Source: DASSUC01 sp035649895
GTDB lineage: Bacteria > Actinomycetota > Actinomycetes > Mycobacteriales > Micromonosporaceae
Direction of reading: 5' to 3'
Assembly: GCA_035649895.1 (NCBI GenBank)
Contig: DASRIS010000205.1
Span: 1-17,977, forward strand
DNA length: 17,977 nucleotides
Of the stretch, positions 1 through 7,543 are shown piece by piece (position 1 is the first letter of the stretch; the number at the start of each line of letters is the position of its first letter). The notes under the pieces are model-generated. The model was not told where the DNA came from and did not search any database. It saw only the letters and a list, made by a program, of their open reading frames with translations. The position numbers and the translations under genes were made by a program.

Positions 1-27
1 CCCCGATCCCGTGCCGGCACGCAGGCC

Positions 28-1403
28 GTGCAATACGCTTTGCGGGTGCTGGCGAAGACGGGGCGCGTCGCCGCGGTCGCGGCCCTAGCGCTCGTCACCG
101 CCCCGTCCGCCGCCGTCACCCCGGCGCTGGCCGGCCGCCCACTGCGGCTGGACTCCCAGGTCACCGACCAGGTCAACGCGCTCGGCAGCCGGCGGGCCGA
201 GGTCGACGCGGCCCTCGGGCGGCTACGCGGCGAGACCTCGCTCCAGCTCTTCATCGTGTACGTGCGCTCGTTCAGCGGCACACCGGCCCGCCAGTGGGCC
301 GACGAGACCGCCACCCGCAGCGACCTCGGGACCGGGGACGGGCTCCTCGCCTTCTGGCTGTGGCGGCGGGCCCGGCGGCGCGGCCCGGTGCACCTGGCCT
401 CCGGTGGCGGGCCCAGCCCCGGCCGCGGACCGCCTCACCCGGCCGCCGAGGACCAGCCGACCACCGAGGACCAGCCGGCTTCGCAACGGAGGCACTTGCC
501 CGGGCAGAGCAGGCGCTCGCCCAGGGCGACCGGGCAGCCGCGGCCGTCGCGGTGCGCGGCGCCGAGGAGGCGCTCGGCCAGGCAACGACGCTCGTTGACG
601 CGCTGGCGAAGGTCTCCGCCGATCTCGACGAGGCACAGCGCGGCCTCGACGCTCTCCTCGCGGAGGTGGACTCCGACATCGCCGCCGGCCGCGCCGCCCT
701 GGACACGGGCGGCACCTCAGGAGCCGAGCGGGCGAGCCTCGCCGCAGCTGTCGACCAGGCCAGGGCGGTCGCCGTCGCGGTGCGCGCGGAGCTGGCCGGA
801 GCGAAGTCAGACCAAGCGGCCGGAGCGGAGCCGGACCAGGCGGCCGGAGCGAGGCCGGACCCGCTCAACGTGCTGCGCCGCCTCCGCGAGGCGGACGACG
901 GCATCGACCGGGCGCTCGCCGGGGTTCGCGACGCTGCCGAGCGCGCCCGCCGCGCCCGCGCGATGCTCGACCACACGCTGCTGGCCGCCCGGGCGGAGAT
1001 CTCCGCGGCCGCCGACTTCATCGCGACCCGGCGCGGCGCCGTCGGCAGCGAGGCCCGCACCCGCCTCGCCGAGGCACAGCGCCACCTGGACCAGGCGGTC
1101 GCCCTCGCCGGTGCGGACCCAGTCGCGGCGCTCGCCGAGGCGCAGCAGGCCGATGCCCTCGCTGAGCAGGCGGCCCGGATGGCCTACTCCGATGTGGACC
1201 GGTGGCCGGTGGCTGCCAGCGGCTACGGCCACCACGACCCGTTCGGCGGGTTCGCCGGCGCGGTCCTGGGCGGCATCCTCCTCAGCGGCATGGGCGGCGG
1301 CTCCCGGCGCGGCGGGTGGGGCGGGTGGGGCGGCGGCTGGTCACCCGGCAGTTTCGGGGGTACGGGGACCCGTGCCCGCCGCGGAGGTGGTGGCCGGTTC
1401 TGA
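28..1403 (+). pseudogene. TPM-domain membrane protein, internally deleted and frameshifted
   Basis: A GTG at 28 opens a frame with a Sec-type signal (hydrophobic VAAVAALALVTAPSAAVTPA) followed by the first half of a TPM domain: LDSQVTDQVNALGSRRAEVD and LQLFIVYVRSFSGTPARQWA are characteristic. After GDGLLAF at about 350 the rest of the TPM domain is absent and the frame runs straight into a basic stretch like the end of a membrane helix (LWRRARRRG). Coding then moves to another frame somewhere around 400-490: the Ala-rich, coiled-coil-like region and the Gly-rich tail (GGGSRRGGWGGWGGGW) ending at 1403 are read in the frame open from 294. So both a deletion and a frameshift are seen. Intact relatives in actinobacteria carry signal, TPM, membrane helix, long helical region and a Gly-rich tail. 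A sequencing error could explain the frameshift but not the missing half-domain. The tail overlaps the Nudix gene on the other strand by 63 bp. Confidence 0.7.
446..477. repeat. Short direct repeat inside the broken TPM gene
   Basis: The 14-mer ccgaggaccagccg occurs at 446-459 and again at 464-477, an 18-bp period. It lies in the segment where the reading frame changes, so slippage or recombination here is a possible cause of the lesion (inference). A second imperfect 24-bp duplication lies near 811-858. Confidence 0.6.
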
Positions 1404-1871
1404 CGCCTGGACAATGCCTACGCCGGCAAGCGGCTCCCGGTACCGGGCCAGGAAGGCAGGCAGCGCGGAGTGCAGTGGAGCAGGCAACCTCGACAAGGTG
1501 AACCACCCGACCTCGTCGAGCTTGTGCGGCTCGTTGTTGCGCACCTGCGCGCGATCCACAAGAACGGCGAAGTCCAGCGCCAGCCAATGGGTCGACCCGT
1601 CCTCTCCGGGGCGGATCACGTCCCGGAAGCTGAGAAACCGCTTCTCCGCGCAGGATGCGCCGTACTCCTGGCGCACCTCGGCGTCGAGCGCCGCCTCCAC
1701 GGTCTGCCCGAGCTCCACCGCCCCTCCCCCGATGTCCCACCGCCCGCGCTCGTCTCGGGCCGCGGCACCGCGCCTGGCCATCACAAAGCTGCCCCTGCCG
1801 TCGTGGCAGATAAATACGACACAGACTCCGACGTAGTCCAGGCCTGGGCGGCGGTTGACGACCGAGACCAT
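1341..1871 (-). CDS. Nudix hydrolase with a degenerate Nudix box
   Basis: This 176-residue protein starts at an ATG (1869-1871) preceded by a good GGAGGG ribosome site. The same frame is open further upstream, but that part has no coding character. Residues 13-30 and 45-72 carry the Nudix fold signature: WDIGGGAVELG followed by AEVRQEYGA. Against the consensus GX5EX7REUXEEXGU, the first Glu is Gln56, Arg is Ala64 and the middle Glu is Gln68, while Glu65, Glu69 and Gly71 remain. The downstream segments THWLALDFAVLVDR and EPHKLDEVGWFTL fit a bacterial Nudix subfamily of unassigned substrate. The last 30 or so residues are an extra Ser/Thr/Gly-rich tail that overlaps the 3' end of the TPM pseudogene. 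Nudix enzymes hydrolyse nucleoside diphosphates linked to another group; the substrate here cannot be read from sequence. Confidence 0.85.
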   Translation of the reverse strand: MVSVVNRRPGLDYVGVCVVFICHDGRGSFVMARRGAAARDERGRWDIGGGAVELGQTVEAALDAEVRQEYGASCAEKRFLSFRDVIRPGEDGSTHWLALDFAVLVDRAQVRNNEPHKLDEVGWFTLSRLPAPLHSALPAFLARYREPLAGVGIVQASEPATTSAAGTGPRTPETAG

Positions 1872-2103
1872 GCGATGTCCCTCCGGCAGATCAGACCCGT
1901 AGCGTACGCGTGCACCCCCACCTCGCCGGCTGGGCTCACGCGGGACCGCGTCCGGCAGCGGGTGGAGAGGACACCCTCGCCGAGCGATCCTGACGGGTAC
2001 CGGAGGCCGCGACACGCCGCACGGCGGACGTACGCGCCGTTGCGGGCAGGAACGGGCGGGAACCGGCAGGAACCAGTCGCCGATCAGCTGTGACGATGCG
2101 ACG
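1872..2103. other. Divergent intergenic region, no clear element
   Basis: This 232-bp stretch lies between the starts of the Nudix gene (minus) and the SWIM gene (plus) and must hold both promoters if they are separate. A TACGCT hexamer on the minus strand, about 40 nt before the Nudix ATG, could be a -10 box, but no convincing -35 goes with it. Frames that cross the region lack coding character. Confidence 0.4.
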
Positions 2104-3015
2104 ATGCCGGTAGGGTCGGCGGACGTGGCGGTCAGCATCAACACCCAGGCGTTCCTCGACTGCATCCCGTCGGCCATGCGCGAGGCCGCTACCCAGCTGC
2201 GGCACTCCGGCAGCGTCGGCGACCTGGAGCAGGTCGGCGGCGGGGTGCAGGCAGTCGTACGCGACGGCCACGACATCGTCCAACCGTGGGTCGGGGTCGT
2301 TGACCGTGCCTTCACCAGCGAGTGCGAGTGCTCATCAGACGATGACCTGTGCGTGCACGCGGTGGCCGTCGCGTTGACCGCCTTCGACGGCGACGTCGAC
2401 TGGTCCGGCGCAGCCACCCCGCCCAGCGTCGCCGAGGTCTCGGCCGAGCAGGACCGGTACGCCACCGCCGTCGAACGGCTCGCCCGCCGGCAGCTGACCG
2501 CGCTCGTGGTGGCCCAGGCGACCAAGGACGAGCTGTTCGCCACCACTCTCCTGCGCGAGGCGGGCATGCTCGACGCCGCCGACGACCACAGCCTGCGCCG
2601 GTTCGCCGAGGCTCTGGAGGAGGTGGCAGGCGTAACCAGCGGCAGCCGTTGGCAGATCCACGACATCGAGACCGCCGGTGAGCGCCTCGTCACCGAGGTC
2701 GAGATCCTCTGCGCATACCCGGCCACGCTGGACGCGCTGGACCTGGTCGAGCAGGCGATCGTCATCTGGGACGACCTCTCCGGGTACCTGGCGGACGCCC
2801 ACTACATGCGCCGGACCGACCCTGAGGAGGTCGGCGAACCGCTGGTCGAGGCCCACCTCGGCCTCTGCGAGCAGCTCGACCTCGCCCCGGCGCAGCTCGC
2901 CGAGCGCCTCGCCGCCCTGATGCGCAAGTGCCAGTACGACACCCTCGACATCGACTCGTACGCCGATCTGCTCGGCGACCACATGGATGCCCTCCGCGGG
3001 CTCGACCGCGGGTAG
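2104..3015 (+). CDS. SWIM zinc-finger domain protein
   Basis: This 303-residue protein contains a SWIM-type metal site, Cys74-x-Cys76-x6-Cys83-x-His85 (ECECSSDDDLCVHA), preceded by a short region of beta character (GGVQAVVRDGHDIVQPWVGV) as is usual for SWIM modules. The remaining 200 residues are helical and acidic, with no second domain that I recognise. SWIM domains bind DNA or proteins and are found in Swi2/Snf2 ATPases, MuDR transposases and MEKK1; stand-alone forms are common in actinobacteria, often near helicases or AAA proteins, neither of which is here. Start choice is uncertain: ATG 2104 has no good ribosome site, and the GTG at 2125 is an alternative. The gene is followed by a short hairpin and a 22-bp tandem repeat. 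Confidence 0.8.
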   Translation: MPVGSADVAVSINTQAFLDCIPSAMREAATQLRHSGSVGDLEQVGGGVQAVVRDGHDIVQPWVGVVDRAFTSECECSSDDDLCVHAVAVALTAFDGDVDWSGAATPPSVAEVSAEQDRYATAVERLARRQLTALVVAQATKDELFATTLLREAGMLDAADDHSLRRFAEALEEVAGVTSGSRWQIHDIETAGERLVTEVEILCAYPATLDALDLVEQAIVIWDDLSGYLADAHYMRRTDPEEVGEPLVEAHLGLCEQLDLAPAQLAERLAALMRKCQYDTLDIDSYADLLGDHMDALRGLDRG

Positions 3016-3030
3016 CCGGCCTCCCGCGCC

Positions 3031-3046
3031 GGAGCCCGTAGGCTCC
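3031..3046 (+). terminator. Possible weak terminator hairpin
   Basis: ggagcc-cgta-ggctcc forms a perfect 6-bp stem with a 4-nt loop, 16 nt past the SWIM stop codon. There is no T-tract, which is common for actinobacterial terminators, so the call rests on position and pairing only. Confidence 0.35.
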
Positions 3047-3055
3047 TCGCCGCAG

Positions 3056-3121
3056 CTGTGACGAGCCGAGCGCACGGCTGCGACGAACCGAGCGCACGGC
3101 TGTGGCGAGCCGGGCGCTCGC
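3056..3121. repeat. Three-copy 22-bp tandem repeat
   Basis: Units lie at 3056-3077, 3078-3099 and 3100-3121. They share the pattern ctgNgNcgaNccgNgcgc, the third copy being the most diverged. The array is in the non-coding gap about 40 bp downstream of the SWIM stop codon. No inverted symmetry of note is seen within a unit. Confidence 0.75.
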
Positions 3122-3248
3122 CCCACCGCGATCTTGACCATAACTAGGCACCGGTAACGGCCGACCAGCGGACGTCTGCCCAGCTCATGCAGGAAGCGCG
3201 ACGGCGGCGTCCCCGCCGTGCGGATCACGCTGTTCTGCTCCGCTCGAC

Positions 3249-3277
3249 TTGACAGCTGCCGTGGCCGGTTCGATGGT
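3249..3277 (+). promoter_or_regulatory. Probable promoter of the glycan operon
   Basis: A perfect -35 hexamer ttgaca at 3249-3254 is followed after 17 bp by gatggt at 3272-3277, a weak but acceptable -10 for a GC-rich actinobacterium. The start of transcription would fall near 3284, just before the first palindrome, so a repressor bound there would block initiation or early elongation. The match is by eye. Confidence 0.55.
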
Positions 3278-3285
3278 TGGGGTCA

Positions 3286-3299
3286 TGTAAGCGCTTGTA
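3286..3299. promoter_or_regulatory. LacI-family operator 1
   Basis: tgtaagcgcttgta has the AAGCGCTT core typical of LacI-family operators, flanked by an outer matching T/A pair. It sits at the predicted transcription start of the operon whose first gene is a LacI-family regulator, which suggests autoregulation. Confidence 0.7.
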
Positions 3300-3315
3300 G
3301 ACACGGTGGCACCAC

Positions 3316-3329
3316 TTAAAGCGCTTTCA
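3316..3329. promoter_or_regulatory. LacI-family operator 2
   Basis: ttaaagcgctttca has a perfect 10-bp AAAGCGCTTT palindrome and lies 36 bp before the regulator start codon. Its centre is exactly 30 bp from the centre of operator 1, close to three helical turns, so two dimers could bind the same DNA face. Confidence 0.75.
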
Positions 3330-3364
3330 CCCGTTTCACCCTAAGCGGAAGCTGGGAGGCCGGG

Positions 3365-4384
3365 ATGCGACACGGTCGGCACGCGGTGACGATCTACGAG
3401 GTCGCAGGCCGCGCCGGCGTGTCCATCGCCACCGTGTCCCGGGCGCTGCGCGGTTCCCGCCAGGTCGCGCCCGCGACCCGGCAGCGCGTCGAGGCGGTCG
3501 CCGCGGAGCTGCGGTTCCGCCCGAGCCGGCTGGGGCGCTCGCTGGCCGAGGGGCAGCACGCCGCGAACGGCATCGTCTTCCCCGACCTGTCCGGCCCGTA
3601 CTACGCGGAGGTGGTCCTCGGGTACGAGGAGGTCGCCGCGGAGCTCGGCCGCAGCGTGCTGATCCTCGCCACGCACGACCGTCCGGACCCGGTGGCCAAG
3701 GTGCTCGACCTCGCCGGGCGCGTGGACGGCATGGCCATCCTCGGCCGGACCGTGGACGACGGCGTCGTCGCCCGGATCGCCGACTCCGGCCTGCCGCTCG
3801 TCCTGCTGGCCCGTCCACCCGTACACCCGGCCGACACGATCACCACCGACAACGACGGCAGCGCCCGGGAGCTGGTCCAGCATCTGTTGGGCCACGGCTA
3901 CCGCCGGTTCGCCTTTGTAGGCAGTCCCGACGAGTCGCCGGACGTCACCGGCCGCTACAACGCGTTCCGGGACTGCCTACAGGCGGCCGGGCTGGTGCCG
4001 CCGCAGCCGGTGGAGTCCGCCTTCAACGTCGCCGCCGGCTACGCCGCGGCCCGCGATACCTTGACCGACCGGCAGCAGCGTCCCGACGCCCTGGTGTGCG
4101 CCAACGACGAGATCGCCCTTGGCGCGCTGGAGGCGGCGGCAGAGGCGGGCCTGGCCGTACCAGGTGATGTCGCGGTCACCGGGTGGGACGACGTGATGGC
4201 GGCGCGCTATGCGGGGCTCACCACAGTGCGCCAGCCAATGCGCGAGCTGGGCGCCACCGCAGCGACATGGCTTCAGGAGCGGATCACCGGCAGCCGGGTC
4301 CCGGTCCGGCGCCAGGTGCTCCGCACGCAGCTCGTCACCCGGTCGAGCTGCGGTTTCCACGAGGACGTGGAGGTGAAGGAATGA
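3365..4384 (+). CDS. LacI-family transcriptional regulator
   Basis: This 339-residue protein is of typical LacI length. Residues 8-55 form the helix-turn-helix (VTIYEVAGRAGVSIATVSRA) followed by the hinge helix (SRLGRSLAEG). Residues from about 66 onward are a periplasmic-binding-protein-like effector domain; typical segments are VDGMAILG, YRRFAFVG, ALVCANDEIALGAL and VAVTGWDD. The ATG at 3365 has a GGGAGG ribosome site at the correct distance. The stop overlaps the next gene by ATGA, so the repressor is translated together with the transporter genes. Two LacI-type palindromes lie directly upstream, making it the likely local repressor, released by a sugar imported by this system. The effector cannot be named from the sequence. 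Confidence 0.93.
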   Translation: MRHGRHAVTIYEVAGRAGVSIATVSRALRGSRQVAPATRQRVEAVAAELRFRPSRLGRSLAEGQHAANGIVFPDLSGPYYAEVVLGYEEVAAELGRSVLILATHDRPDPVAKVLDLAGRVDGMAILGRTVDDGVVARIADSGLPLVLLARPPVHPADTITTDNDGSARELVQHLLGHGYRRFAFVGSPDESPDVTGRYNAFRDCLQAAGLVPPQPVESAFNVAAGYAAARDTLTDRQQRPDALVCANDEIALGALEAAAEAGLAVPGDVAVTGWDDVMAARYAGLTTVRQPMRELGATAATWLQERITGSRVPVRRQVLRTQLVTRSSCGFHEDVEVKE

Positions 4385-5640
4385 AGGTATCGAGACGGCG
4401 CGGCGTCGCCGTGCTCGCCTGCGCATGCCTGCTGGCGCTCGCCGGATGCGGGCGGGACGAGGACGAGGGCGGGGCGAGTGGCCCGGCCGTCAGCGAGGGC
4501 AAGGCGACCGGTGAGATCACCGTCTGGGCGATGGGCACCGAGGGCGAGAAGCTCTCCGTGCTCGCCGACGACTTCATGAAGGAGAACCCGGAGGCGAAGG
4601 TCAAGGTCACCCCGGTGCCCTGGGACGGCGCCCACGACAAGATCGCCACTGCGATCGCCGGGCGGCAGACCCCGGACGCGAGCCTCATCGGCAGTACGTG
4701 GATGGGCGAGTTCGCCAAGACCGGCGGGCTGGACGTGACCCCGGCCGACATAGCCAAGAAGGAGGACTTCTTCGAGGGCGCCTGGAACACCACAGTGGTC
4801 AACGGCACCTCCTACGGCGTGCCGTGGTACGTCGAGACCCGCCTGCTCTACGTCAACACCGACGTCGCCGCCAAGGCCGGTGTCACATCGGCGCCGAAGA
4901 CCTGGGACGAGCTCAAGGCGGCGGTCAAGGCGTTCAAGGAGAAGGGTGGCGCCACCTGGGGCATCAACCTCCAGCCCGGCGGTACGGGCTCATGGCAGAG
5001 TGTCCTGCCGTTCGTCTGGCAGAACGGCGGCGACGTCTACAGCGGTGACAAGTTCACGCTGGACAGTCCACAGACGACTGAGGCGCTGGCGTACTACAAG
5101 TCCTTCTTTGACGAGGGCCTGGCGCCTAAGGACCTGCCGCAGGGCTCGCTCGAGCCGAGCTTCGTCAAGGGCCAGATCGGCGCTTTCATCTCCGGCCCGT
5201 GGCACATCGGCCTGCTCAAGGAGCAGGGCGGTGCGGACAAGTTCACGGTGTGGCACATGCCGGGCAAGCAGGCGGCGACCTCGTTCATCGGCGGCGGCAA
5301 CTTCGCCGTGTTCAAGGACGCCAAGGACCGCGACGGCGCCTGGAAGTTCGCGGCCTACCTGTCCCGCCCGGAGGTCCAGGTCAAGTGGTACCAGACCTCG
5401 AGCGACCTGCCAGCGGTCAAGAAGAGCTGGGAGGACTCCGCGCTCAAGGCCGACCCACTGCTGTCTGCCTTCGGCGACCAGCTCAACGACGCCAAAGCAC
5501 CGCCGACGATCGCCACCTGGGAGCAGGTCGCGGCGGGCCTCGACGGCGAGGTGGAGAAGCTGGTCAAGGCGGGCACCAAGCCGGAGGACGCGGCAAAGGC
5601 GATGCAGGCGAAGGCGACCTCGATCGGCACCGGGACCTGA
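4381..5640 (+). CDS. ABC transporter sugar-binding lipoprotein
   Basis: This 419-residue protein begins MKVSRRRG followed by a hydrophobic stretch and lipobox LALAGC, giving lipid-modified Cys23, so the mature protein is tethered outside the membrane. The body is a family 1 (MalE/UgpB-like) solute-binding protein: GEITVWAMG, DFMKENPEAKVKVTPVPWD, YGVPWYVETRLLYVNTD, PKTWDELKAAVKAF, SGPWHIGLL and GGGNFAVFKDAKD are family segments. It would capture an oligosaccharide and deliver it to the two permeases downstream. The start ATG overlaps the regulator stop by 4 bp, so translation is probably coupled. The stop codon lies in the first unit of a 17-bp three-copy tandem repeat. No ATPase gene lies in the operon, so a shared MsiK-type ATPase elsewhere probably powers import, as is usual in actinobacteria. 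Confidence 0.93.
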   Translation: MKVSRRRGVAVLACACLLALAGCGRDEDEGGASGPAVSEGKATGEITVWAMGTEGEKLSVLADDFMKENPEAKVKVTPVPWDGAHDKIATAIAGRQTPDASLIGSTWMGEFAKTGGLDVTPADIAKKEDFFEGAWNTTVVNGTSYGVPWYVETRLLYVNTDVAAKAGVTSAPKTWDELKAAVKAFKEKGGATWGINLQPGGTGSWQSVLPFVWQNGGDVYSGDKFTLDSPQTTEALAYYKSFFDEGLAPKDLPQGSLEPSFVKGQIGAFISGPWHIGLLKEQGGADKFTVWHMPGKQAATSFIGGGNFAVFKDAKDRDGAWKFAAYLSRPEVQVKWYQTSSDLPAVKKSWEDSALKADPLLSAFGDQLNDAKAPPTIATWEQVAAGLDGEVEKLVKAGTKPEDAAKAMQAKATSIGTGT

Positions 5641-5674
5641 CATGGCACGGGACCTGAGACGACACGGGGCCTGA
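5631..5674. repeat. Three-copy 17-bp repeat on the binding-protein stop codon
   Basis: The 10-mer cgggacctga occurs at 5631-5640 and 5648-5657, with cggggcctga at 5665-5674. The period is exactly 17 bp. Each unit ends in TGA and the first TGA is the true stop. The third copy ends 1 nt before the next ATG and replaces a proper ribosome site. Confidence 0.75.
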
Positions 5675-5675
5675 G

Positions 5676-6596
5676 ATGACAACGGTCGAGCTGGACGCCG
5701 CCCGGGGTAGCCGCGGAGGCTCGCGGCTGCGCCGGGCGGTGGTCGGCTGGGGGTTCGCGCTGCCGTTCACCGTGCTGTTCGCCGTCTTCATGGCCGGCCC
5801 GGTGCTCGCCTCGCTGCTGATGAGCTTCACCGACATGCGCAGCGGCGACCTGCGTAACCCGCTCGCGGTGGACTTCGCGGGAGTGGACAACTACACCCGC
5901 CTGCTCAGCGACGAGCTGTTCGTGAAGGCCGCGGTCAACACCACGATCTTCGTCGCGCTCGGCGTACCGCTGACGATGGTGCTGGGGCTGGCCGCCGCGG
6001 TCGGGCTCAACTCGGCGCTGACCCGGTTCCGCACCGTGTTCCGGGTCGGCTACTACCTGCCCGTGGTCACCAGCATCGTGGCGATCTCGGTGGTCTGGCG
6101 GTTCCTGCTGCAACCCGACTCCGGCCTGGTGAACAACCTGCTGCGGCTGGTCGGCGTGGACGGGCCGAACTGGCTGGGCAGCACCAGCCTGGCGCTGCCC
6201 AGCCTGATCGTCATGGCGGCCTGGCGCAACCTCGGCTTCCAGATGGTCATCTTCCTCGCCGGGCTGCAGGCCATCCCGCAGCACCTCTACGAGGCGGCCC
6301 GGATGGACGGGGCGAGCCGCTGGGAGCAGTTCCAGCACGTGACGCTGCCCATGCTGCGCCCCACGCTGCTGTTCGTCGGGGTCATCACCACCATCGGCTA
6401 CCTGCAGTTCTTCGAGGAGCCGTTCGTGATGACCCGGGGCGGGCCGCTGAGCGCCACGCTGTCGGTGTCGTACCACATCTACAACCAGTTCGGGTTCGGC
6501 AACTACGGCTACGCGTCGGCCATGAGCTACGTGCTGTTCCTGGCCATCGTGCTGCTGTCGGTCGTCTGGTTCCGGCTGCTGCACCACGAGACGTGA
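5676..6596 (+). CDS. Sugar ABC permease, MalF-type
   Basis: This 306-residue inner-membrane protein has about six hydrophobic helices, the first at residues 21-50 after a basic N-terminus. The EAA loop that docks on the ATPase is at 206-225 (EAARMDGASRWEQFQHVTLP), with the expected E-A-A, D-G and L-P positions. Other family marks are NYTRLLSDELFVKAAVNTTIF and YYLPVVTSIVAISVVWRFL. It pairs with the next gene to form the channel for the sugar captured by the lipoprotein. The ATG at 5676 follows the tandem stop-codon repeat and has only a poor ribosome site (gacacgggg), so coupling to the gene upstream is likely. There is no sign of damage. Confidence 0.93.
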   Translation: MTTVELDAARGSRGGSRLRRAVVGWGFALPFTVLFAVFMAGPVLASLLMSFTDMRSGDLRNPLAVDFAGVDNYTRLLSDELFVKAAVNTTIFVALGVPLTMVLGLAAAVGLNSALTRFRTVFRVGYYLPVVTSIVAISVVWRFLLQPDSGLVNNLLRLVGVDGPNWLGSTSLALPSLIVMAAWRNLGFQMVIFLAGLQAIPQHLYEAARMDGASRWEQFQHVTLPMLRPTLLFVGVITTIGYLQFFEEPFVMTRGGPLSATLSVSYHIYNQFGFGNYGYASAMSYVLFLAIVLLSVVWFRLLHHET

Positions 6597-6608
6597 GGTG
6601 AGGATCCG

Positions 6609-7511
6609 ATGACCGTGCCTGTCGCCGCTCCCACCCGCCCGCAGTCGCAGGTGACCGCCGCGACACAGGCCCGCCAGCGGGCCCGGCGGCCCCGGGACCT
6701 GGTGGCCAGCATCGTCCTGCACGTGCTGCTGGTGGCCGGGCTGCTGGCCATGGTCGGGCCGTTCCTGTGGATGCTGCTGTCCTCGTTCAAGAGCGAGGCG
6801 GAGGTCCGCCTGGTGCCGCCCACGTGGTGGCCGGAGCAGGCCACCCTGGGCAACTACAGCGAGCTCTTCGCCCGGCTGGACTTCCCGAAGTACTTCTTCA
6901 ACTCGGCCCTCGTCGCCGCGCTGGTCACGCTCGGCAACCTGGTCTTCTGCTCCGCCGTTGGGCACGCGCTGGCCAAGCTGCCGTTCCCGGGCCGCCGGGC
7001 ACTCTTCGGTCTGGTGCTCGGCACCGTCATGGTGCCCGGCATGGTGACGTTCGTCCCGCTGTTCGTGCTGGTGAGCAACATGCGCCTGGTCAACACGTAC
7101 GCCGGGCTGGTGCTGCCGTTCCTCGCCGGGGCGTTCGGCGTGTTCTTCATGCGGCAGTTCATGCTGTCCATCCCGGACGACCTGCTCGAGTCGGCCCGTG
7201 TCGACGGCGCCGGCGAGCTGCGCATCTTCCTGCAGATCGTGCTGCCGCTGTGCCGGCCGGCGCTGGCCACCCTCGGCATCCTCACCTTCCTCGCCTCATG
7301 GAACAACTTCCTGTGGCCGCTGGTGGTGGCGACGACCGAGGACAAGTACACGCTGCCGGTCGCGCTGGCCCTCTACAGCGTCGGGCAGAACCAGACCCGC
7401 TACGGCCTGCTGCTCGCCGGCTCGGTCGTGGTGGTGCTTCCGGTGCTCATCGTCTTCATCGTGCTGCAACGCCACTTCGTACGTGGCATCGCTACCACCG
7501 GCCTGAAGTGA
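6609..7511 (+). CDS. Sugar ABC permease, MalG-type
   Basis: This 300-residue membrane protein starts 12 nt after the first permease, with a GAGG ribosome site. A 30-residue basic cytoplasmic N-terminus leads into six predicted helices. The EAA loop is at about 193-215, in the variant form LESARVDGAGELRIF followed by LPL. The segments PFLWMLLSSFKSEAEV, NYSELF, YFFNSALVA and LTFLASWNNFLWPLVV are typical of the MalG/CUT1 family. It forms the second half of the permease dimer. The C-terminal RHFVRGIATTGLK is also classic for the family. Function is firm; substrate is not. Confidence 0.93.
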   Translation: MTVPVAAPTRPQSQVTAATQARQRARRPRDLVASIVLHVLLVAGLLAMVGPFLWMLLSSFKSEAEVRLVPPTWWPEQATLGNYSELFARLDFPKYFFNSALVAALVTLGNLVFCSAVGHALAKLPFPGRRALFGLVLGTVMVPGMVTFVPLFVLVSNMRLVNTYAGLVLPFLAGAFGVFFMRQFMLSIPDDLLESARVDGAGELRIFLQIVLPLCRPALATLGILTFLASWNNFLWPLVVATTEDKYTLPVALALYSVGQNQTRYGLLLAGSVVVVLPVLIVFIVLQRHFVRGIATTGLK

Positions 7512-7543
7512 CGACAGAGTCGAGCAGTCTCTCGGAGGTAGTT

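Noticed and set aside
5355..6965. A 536-codon minus-strand frame over the transporter genes
   Set aside because: It is rich in Gln, Arg, His and Gly as expected for an antisense shadow; the plus strand encodes clear lipoprotein and permease sequences.
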